Translations under genes and position numbers: made by a program | Origin: Branchipolynoe longqiensis | Lineage: Eukaryota; Annelida; Polychaeta; Phyllodocida; Polynoidae | Direction of reading: 5' to 3' | NCBI GenBank assembly: GCA_030323885.1 | Contig: CM059203.1 | Span: forward strand, 5,642,001-5,706,000 | DNA: 64,000 nucleotides | Shown here: one piece after another, positions 61,366 through 64,000 of the stretch | Layout of the letters: the number at the start of each line of letters is the position of its first letter | How positions within the stretch are numbered: position 1 is the first letter of the stretch | Notes under the pieces: model-generated | Databases searched by the model: none | Seen by the model: the letters and a program-made list of their open reading frames with translations, nothing else | What the model was told of the DNA's origin: nothing

Positions 61366-61974
61366 TCTGAAAAGAGTTCCAGGAGGGGGAGCCCGCCAGC
61401 ATTTCACTTTCTCCTCTTACTCCGTCGTATCTCTGGCTCGTCGGCTGGTCACCATAGAGCAAAGAGACACAGCCCTTTGACTCAACTCTCCTCATTTCTC
61501 TTTCCTATACTCTACCCTTTTTTTTCTCCCGGGCTTACTTCTCCCCCTGATCAAGGGAGTTGTTTGCTTGGGTGTGAGCCTTTTACTTTTTCGCTGTCTC
61601 GCTTTGTTCTTGTTGCTGGAACCCGCCTTTACCCGCCTTTACCCGTCCCTTCCTCCTGAACCCCTGCTGCTGCTGCTGCTGGATACGAGTGCACTGCTAC
61701 TGTCGGACCGGAGTGATCCTGAACCGCCCCCAACGATTCTTCGTTTAATTGTTGGAAAGAGATCCCAGCTTCTACAACCGTCCCACCTGAAGATTAATCT
61801 TCAACCAAAGATTGGAGCGATTTTTATCGGCGCCTTTCTATATTGCTGCAGTTCTTCAGCCGGTAACCATTGTAAGGTCAAGTTCAAGTTCAAGGGGGCC
61901 GAGTGTAGTAGTCTATCTACACTGACCTCTCAGGCAAGGAGCCACATAGACAAGTAGTTGTGGATAGAGTGATT
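61366..61974 (+). other. Unique block with a weak open frame
   Basis: A 129-codon frame (61568-61957) opens MGVSLLLFRCLALFLLLEPA, which looks like a signal peptide, but Leu- and Pro-rich low complexity follows (CTGCTGCTGCTG at 61664). I recognise no domain and see no splice support. Unlikely but possible exon. Confidence 0.12.
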
Positions 61975-62145
61975 GCACCAAGGATCCTAGGTAATTTAAT
62001 GGTTATCACGCTACCCCCGGAATGGCAGGAAGTGTGGGTATGAATCCCGCTCTAGGCCCAATATTATTTCCCAGTTTCATCGCCCCACAACCCGTCCTGA
62101 TATGACCTTAGATGTTGCAAGGACGTAAAACAACAACAAACCAAC
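61975..62145 (+). mobile_element. tRNA-like head joined to the SINE-A tail module
   Basis: GGTAATTTAATGGTTATCAC (A-box-like) and GTGGGTATGAATCCCGC (B-box-like) are followed by CCCGTCCTGATATGACCTTA and AACAACAACAAACC. The head is not the SINE-A head, so the tail is shared between families. Confidence 0.6.
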
Positions 62146-62339
62146 ATCTCCCCACAATACGGCACTCTACCCACGCTGCTATTGCGCCCCTTTCCCGCCG
62201 CCATTAGTAGTACAAACTTTCACCGCCAGGGACAATTACAGGCGGCTCGCTTTGGGGATTTAGTATTTTGATTGCTTGCGCAGAAATAATAACAATTAAT
62301 CTGTAGAAAACTAAGCCAGTCGCCGGGAACAACCACTGG

Positions 62340-62680
62340 CGGGGCGCGATGGCCGAATCGGTAGAGCGCAGGCCTCGCGTGCGGAAGATCAGGAGTTCGC
62401 GAGTTCGGTTCCCGGTCGAGTCAAACCGATGACTTAAAAATTGATACTCATCGCTTCCTAGCATGGCGCTCGGCATTATTAGAATAGGGCAAGGACTGGT
62501 TGGCTCAGTGTCAGGATAATGTGACTGAGTGGGATATCGGGTCATGGTGCTGGTGGCCTGGTCTCCCAGTGGTGCATCAATATAAGGGCACCATGAGTGC
62601 GCACTGTCACAAGTCGGTACCCGTCCTGATATGAGCTTAGATGTTGGCATGACGTTAAACTCCAACAATAAACCAACTTA
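62340..62680 (+). mobile_element. SINE-A, full-length, alternative head
   Basis: Head GCGATGGCCGAATCGGTAGA, B box GGTTCCCGGTC, body, central block and tail. The GC-rich head is well preserved, suggesting a young copy. Confidence 0.88.
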
Positions 62681-63095
62681 TTTGAAACAGCAATTTGGAT
62701 AGTTGCCTGACTTCCTATGGGACTTTTCTGAAAACATTAACAGGCGCACACTGTCCACAAATCCTTCTCTACAAAAAAAGAATTAGAAAGAAATCAGAAA
62801 AACGCCCGTAAATAAACAAACAAAATAACATGAAAATAAAAATAACCCCCCAAAAAATTTAAAAAGACAACATTTTCATTTGCTTAAGATATTGCTCCAC
62901 AGAACCAGGCTTTTAGAATAAGAACTAATTAATTAAATTAGTTTTAATTGTGAGTTGCTTCTTCAACTCTGGAGTGCTCAGATTGAAGTGCATTTGCATA
63001 AGGACACTGCATGCTTTCTTTTAGGCAATGGCTAAATGTGGGTATCAAATGTGCTGACAGGAACTTACTGCAAAACCATGGATGTAGTGCTGTAT
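62681..63095. other. No feature recognised
   Basis: AT-rich, with A-rich runs near 62775-62870. No supportable gene. Confidence 0.4.
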
Positions 63096-63440
63096 TGAGC
63101 AGGGAGCGGGACATAGTTCAGGGGGTAGAGTGTCCACCTGTGAAGGTTTGGATCATTCGATCGATCCTTCTCAATCTCAGTGGACACATTTGCAGTTTGG
63201 GCTATTTTCCGTTCCAACCGGTCATCCGCAACTGGTTCATCAAAGGCTGTGGTATGTGCTGTCCTGTATGTGGGACAGCGCATATAAAAGACCCCTTGCT
63301 GTTTATTGGAAAGAGTAGCATATGCGGCGGCAGTGGATTTCCTCAAAAGAAATATGTCAGAATGAAACATGTTTGACGTCCAATAGCCTATGATGAAAAT
63401 CAATGTGTTCTAGAGGTGTCGTTAAATAATACAATCTTTC
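63096..63440 (+). mobile_element. SINE-C, full-length
   Basis: Head (GACATAGTTCAGGGGGTAGA), core GGCTGTGGTATGTGCTGTCC and the end AGAGGTGTCGTTAAATAATA. Confidence 0.9.
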
Positions 63441-63480
63441 TTGTTTTACATCCTAGCAACAGGTAAGGTCATATCAGGCA
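63441..63480 (-). mobile_element. SINE-A tail-only copy
   Basis: TTGTTTTACATCCTAGCAAC then AGGTAAGGTCATATCAGG. It abuts the SINE-C. Confidence 0.6.
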
Positions 63481-63611
63481 ATGTGTTATCATATCTGGGA
63501 TATTTCAAATCAACATTGCTGTGGTTTTGCGCTGGCTTTTCTTGTAATTTATCAAGTGTCTCCCAATGCATTATTAGTTCTTGAGTCTTACTCGCTAAAT
63601 TGATTCTTTGT

Positions 63612-64000
63612 ATTGCCACCAGGTGGTGGGTCGGTGGTGGAAATGGCTCTTTGCACTGCCACCAGGTGGTGGGTCAGTGGTGGAAATGGTTCTTTCCACT
63701 GCCACCAGGTGGCGGGTCAGTGGTGGAAATGCCACTTTCCACTGTCGTCTAGTAGCGGGTCGGTTGGAAATGGTTCTTTCCACTGCCACCAGGTGGTGGG
63801 TCGGTGGTGGAAATGGCTCTTTGCACTGCCACCAGGTGGCGGGTCGGTGGTGGAAATGGTTCTTTGCACTGCCACCAGGTGGCGGGTCGGTGGTGGAAAT
63901 GGTTCTTTCCACTGCCAGCAGGTGGCGTCGGTGGTGGAAATGCCTCTTTCCACTGTCACCTCGTAGTGGGTCAGTGGTTGAAATGGTTCTTTCCACTGCC
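63612..64000. repeat. 43-bp minisatellite of CTCF-like motifs, runs off the window
   Basis: About nine units, each with ACTGCCACCAGGTGGCGGGT (or a variant) followed by GGTGGTGGAAATGGTTCTTT. Most units keep CCACCAGGTGG intact. Two units (63735 and 63950) are degraded. Confidence 0.92.

Noticed and set aside
60383..61495. 370-codon minus-strand frame with Ile-Pro-Val repeats
   Set aside because: It follows a 12-base minisatellite exactly. The plus strand is open too.
61568..61957. Secreted protein gene
   Set aside because: A signal-peptide-like start, but low complexity follows, with no recognisable domain or splice context. It is kept only as a very weak candidate.

Overview
The window is eukaryotic intergenic DNA from an animal, most likely a marine mollusc and possibly a gastropod. 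The SINE-C family seen here (a tRNA-like head, a core reading GTGGTATGTGCTGTCCTG, and an end reading AGAGGCGTCGTTAAATAAAA) resembles a SINE that is common in mollusc genomes. That identification is from memory and was not checked by a search. I find no host protein-coding gene that I can defend, no rRNA and no functional tRNA. Almost everything is transposon, SINE, MITE, minisatellite or satellite, often nested several layers deep. A run of exactly 500 N (27820-28319) is a scaffold gap.

The only long, information-rich coding block is a tyrosine-recombinase (DIRS/Ngaro-type) retrotransposon on the minus strand, from 33288 down to the gap. Its order is repeat A1, gag, reverse transcriptase/RNase H, tyrosine recombinase, then B1, A2 and B2. 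These are split direct repeats, as in Ngaro and PAT elements, and no methyltransferase domain is visible. gag and RT lie in the same frame separated by one TGA. RT and recombinase overlap by 8 nt and could instead be joined by a 46-nt intron. The recombinase has a TAG just before its catalytic tyrosine.

Other layers, left to right: a 41-bp minisatellite (1-480); an inverted pair of minisatellite-SINE composites (0.6-1.0 and 3.7-4.3 kb) around a pogo/Tigger-like MITE; a 17-bp satellite (4.9-7.6 kb); a 5-bp CCACA array (8.0-8.9 kb); a SINE- and LINE-rich block (9-15.5 kb); a foldback-like TIR region (15.7-17.9 kb); a deleted Ty3/Gypsy remnant (18.46-19.72 kb); a run of MITEs and SINEs (20-27.5 kb); the Ngaro-like element (28.3-33.3 kb); minisatellites (34.4-41.3 kb); then MITEs, SINEs, LINE ends and minisatellites to the end of the window.

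Names used below. SINE-A: tRNA-like head GATGGCCGAATGAGTTAGAG with B box GGTTCGAGTCC, and either a long tail (ending CCTTAGATGTTGCTAGGACG then an A-rich end) or a short tail (GGAATGAGGAAGACCAGTCG ... CCCCTGCTTAA). SINE-B: head TGGCGGAGTGGTTAGAG with the same short tail. SINE-C: as above. Element D: an AT-rich repeat with ends containing GCATAGTCCGATG. PIF-like MITEs: TIRs near AGGCCCTGTCACACTA between TTA/TAA target sites, each filled with its own CpG-rich degenerate word array. Two lines of evidence show that some insertions are real: target-site duplications around SINEs (14531/15521, 19958/20029, 37697/38064, 59999/60366) and an element D copy with an internal PIF-like insertion.
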